From NCBI GenBank assembly GCA_000697455.1, contig JNET01032032.1, forward strand, positions 1-10,965: 10,965 nucleotides of DNA. Direction: 5' to 3'. A program made the position numbers and the translations under genes. The notes beneath the pieces were generated by a model. It saw nothing but the letters and a program-made list of their open reading frames with translations. It had not been told where the DNA came from and ran no database searches. The DNA is from Basidiobolus heterosporus B8920. Taxonomy: Eukaryota; Basidiobolomycota; Basidiobolomycetes; Basidiobolales; Basidiobolaceae. This document shows, piece after piece, positions 9,987 through 10,965 of this stretch; the stretch's first letter is position 1; every line of letters starts with the position of its first letter.

Positions 9987-10029
9987 TATGCCAGTATTAG
10001 AGCACATTCACTATATTTATGCCAGTATT
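9987..10029. repeat. 12-bp direct repeat upstream of LTN1
   Basis: TATGCCAGTATT occurs at 9987-9998 and again at 10018-10029, 31 bp apart. Both copies are perfect. They flank the TATA-like stretch at 10011-10020. Confidence 0.7.
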
Positions 10030-10049
10030 GTGTCGTGTTGTGCTAGAGT

Positions 10050-10082
10050 GCAAACCACCTGCAAACCACCTGCAAGCCACTT
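10050..10082. repeat. Three tandem copies of an 11-bp unit, each with a CANNTG core
   Basis: The unit GCAAACCACCT is present twice exactly and once as GCAAGCCACTT, followed by a partial GCAA. Each junction creates a CANNTG hexamer (CACCTG at 10056-10061, CACCTG at 10067-10072, CACTTG at 10078-10083), so three E-box-like sites sit one helical turn apart. Another CACCTG is at 9868-9873. It may be a cis-element cluster or a replication-slippage microrepeat. Confidence 0.7.
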
Positions 10083-10152
10083 GCAATACATTACTTTCTC
10101 CACATCTAGTATTAGATAGCATTGCGTCCTATTTGACAGATGAATTCTAATA

Positions 10153-10597
10153 TCTCCCAAATTCTTGGTTAAATCTTTGTTGTCTATTTCTGTGAACAAT
10201 ATAAAGCTAACCCTAAATTTTTTTTTGAAACTCAAATTTCTTACTAGCTGATGGTTTGGTTAAAATGTCTGCAAACACTTGTTTAGCTAAATAAGCAGCC
10301 ATTTATTTTGCTCTGATAGTAGAAAGTGCAACAGTGAATTATTTTCTTTTCAATTCCAAGAAAATGTGCCATCATAATGAAGAAAGGTGCAACCATTACA
10401 GTTAGATTATCACCCAAGTATTCATTTAACTAGGTATATAACTTGCATCTACTATTTATGAGATACTTGTCAAAGTTGAAATGTGCAAGTTCATTTTAGA
10501 ATAAATACAAGATTGTGACATGATGGATATATACAAAAGCTTAGACATATCCAAATGAGCTGAAACTGCTATTGTGTGCTTTTTGAACACCCTAGAA
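10153..10597 (-). mobile_element. Ty1/copia retrotransposon remnant (end of reverse transcriptase and RNase H), broken
   Basis: Read on the minus strand, this AT-rich stretch shows, in the order expected of a copia polyprotein, faint traces of the reverse-transcriptase tail, then RNase H signatures: TVALST at 10318-10335 and the C-terminal ADILTKP at 10252-10272. A purine-rich tract lies at 10153-10164. The element is a fossil with many breaks and internal loss, and matches lie in more than one frame. It lies outside the 3' LTR of the neighbouring element, so it is a separate and older insertion. The family assignment is fairly sure; the ends are approximate. Confidence 0.7.
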
Positions 10598-10965
10598 TGT
10601 TGTGAGATTCTGGGAGTTATTGGAAGTGATTTGGAGAATTAGAAGAATATGTGGTTTTCACTTATTGATTTATTGAATGTAAAGTTGGCATTTATACCTT
10701 TGTCAAGAAGTAAACAAAGCATTGCATAGAATATGTTAAGAAAGGTCCCGGGAGCATGTGTGCAAGGTTTGGGGTCATTTGGGCATGTTTGAAAAGTCAA
10801 GTATTCTGGGTACTTCTAAGTTAGTGAAAATATTCTAAGTAAAACCCAAGTGTGAATATTGGGTGAGAGGAAATTGCTAAGTAAATATAATAAGGATGAG
10901 ATCAAGTATGAATAATTAGGTGCTAAATTATGTGAATTTCAACACTCCCACTCAACTAAATATCC
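10598..10965 (-). mobile_element. 3' LTR and polypurine tract of a copia-type LTR retrotransposon that continues past the right edge
   Basis: A 347-bp LTR (10598-10944) read on the minus strand begins TGTTGAAATTC and ends CTCACAACA, giving 5-bp terminal inverted repeats TGTTG/CAACA. Inside, in order, are a TATA box TATAAAT (10690-10696) and a poly(A) signal AATAAA (10669-10674), the usual U3-R layout. Just inside the element is a purine-rich GAGTGGGAG tract (10945-10953), the expected priming site for plus-strand synthesis, so this is a 3' LTR and not a solo LTR. The internal region and 5' LTR are outside the window. The left flank TAGAA (10593-10597) is the candidate 5-bp target duplication. 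The LTR looks well kept, so it is probably younger than the neighbouring remnant; whether the element is whole cannot be seen. Confidence 0.78.

Larger units (their letters stand above)
9881..10152 (-). repeat. Possible old, degraded LTR overlapping the LTN1 upstream region
   Basis: The stretch lies immediately downstream (minus sense) of the copia RNase H remnant and a purine-rich tract (10153-10164). On the minus strand it starts TATTAGAATTCA, similar to copia LTR starts, and ends ATTACAACA. A TATA-like ATAAATATA lies at 10012-10020. These traits fit an LTR in the same orientation as the remnant, but no second copy is in view and the ends are guessed. If it is an LTR it is eroded and old. 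Confidence 0.3.

Noticed and set aside
10050-10082. CRISPR-like or satellite array
   Set aside because: Only three contiguous 11-bp units without spacers, in a eukaryotic context.
10017-10235. A 72-codon minus-strand frame as a separate gene
   Set aside because: It covers the tail of the copia remnant, the purine tract and the putative old LTR; the sequence looks like repeat debris with no independent protein features.
10598-10944. Solo LTR left by recombination
   Set aside because: A purine-rich tract, not a copy of the left-flank TAGAA, follows at the right end, so internal element sequence continues to the right.

Overview
The window reads as a gene-dense fungal nuclear genome. All four host genes carry many short introns (56-83 nt) with GT-AG ends and CTAAC/CTAAT/CTGAC-like branch points, the poly(A) signals are AATAAA, and the proteins are fungal/opisthokont orthologues. 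The borealin homologue has both the N-terminal and the C-terminal borealin regions, where budding and fission yeast keep only the short Nbl1 form. Together with the intron density and the Ty1/copia remnants, this suggests an early-diverging (zygomycete-grade) fungus. That placement is inference.

Layout: (1) 1-453, minus strand, the 5' part of a PfkB sugar kinase resembling ketohexokinase, running off the left edge. (2) 454-849, a shared divergent promoter. (3) 850-3360, plus strand, an 11-exon VPS5-type sorting nexin (PX + BAR, retromer), including one GC-AG intron. (4) 3536-4207, plus strand, a two-exon borealin (chromosomal passenger complex). (5) 4378-9831, minus strand, a nine-exon LTN1/listerin gene (ribosome-associated quality-control E3 ligase, 1653 aa, C-terminal RING). 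It is convergent with borealin, and their poly(A) signals are only 34 bp apart. (6) 9832-10965, AT-rich repeat-derived DNA: a possible old LTR just upstream of LTN1, a decayed Ty1/copia RT-RNase H remnant, and at the right edge a well-preserved 347-bp copia-type LTR with its polypurine tract, belonging to an element that continues past the window.

The exon models were built by hand. Every junction is in phase: 1872 nt for VPS5, 609 nt for borealin and 4962 nt for LTN1, all divisible by three. The genes act in unrelated housekeeping processes (sugar phosphorylation, endosome-Golgi recycling, chromosome segregation, nascent-chain quality control). I see no operon-like or novel defence system. 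The most interesting items are the full-length fungal borealin, the GC-AG intron, and the chance that LTN1 is transcribed from an old LTR.
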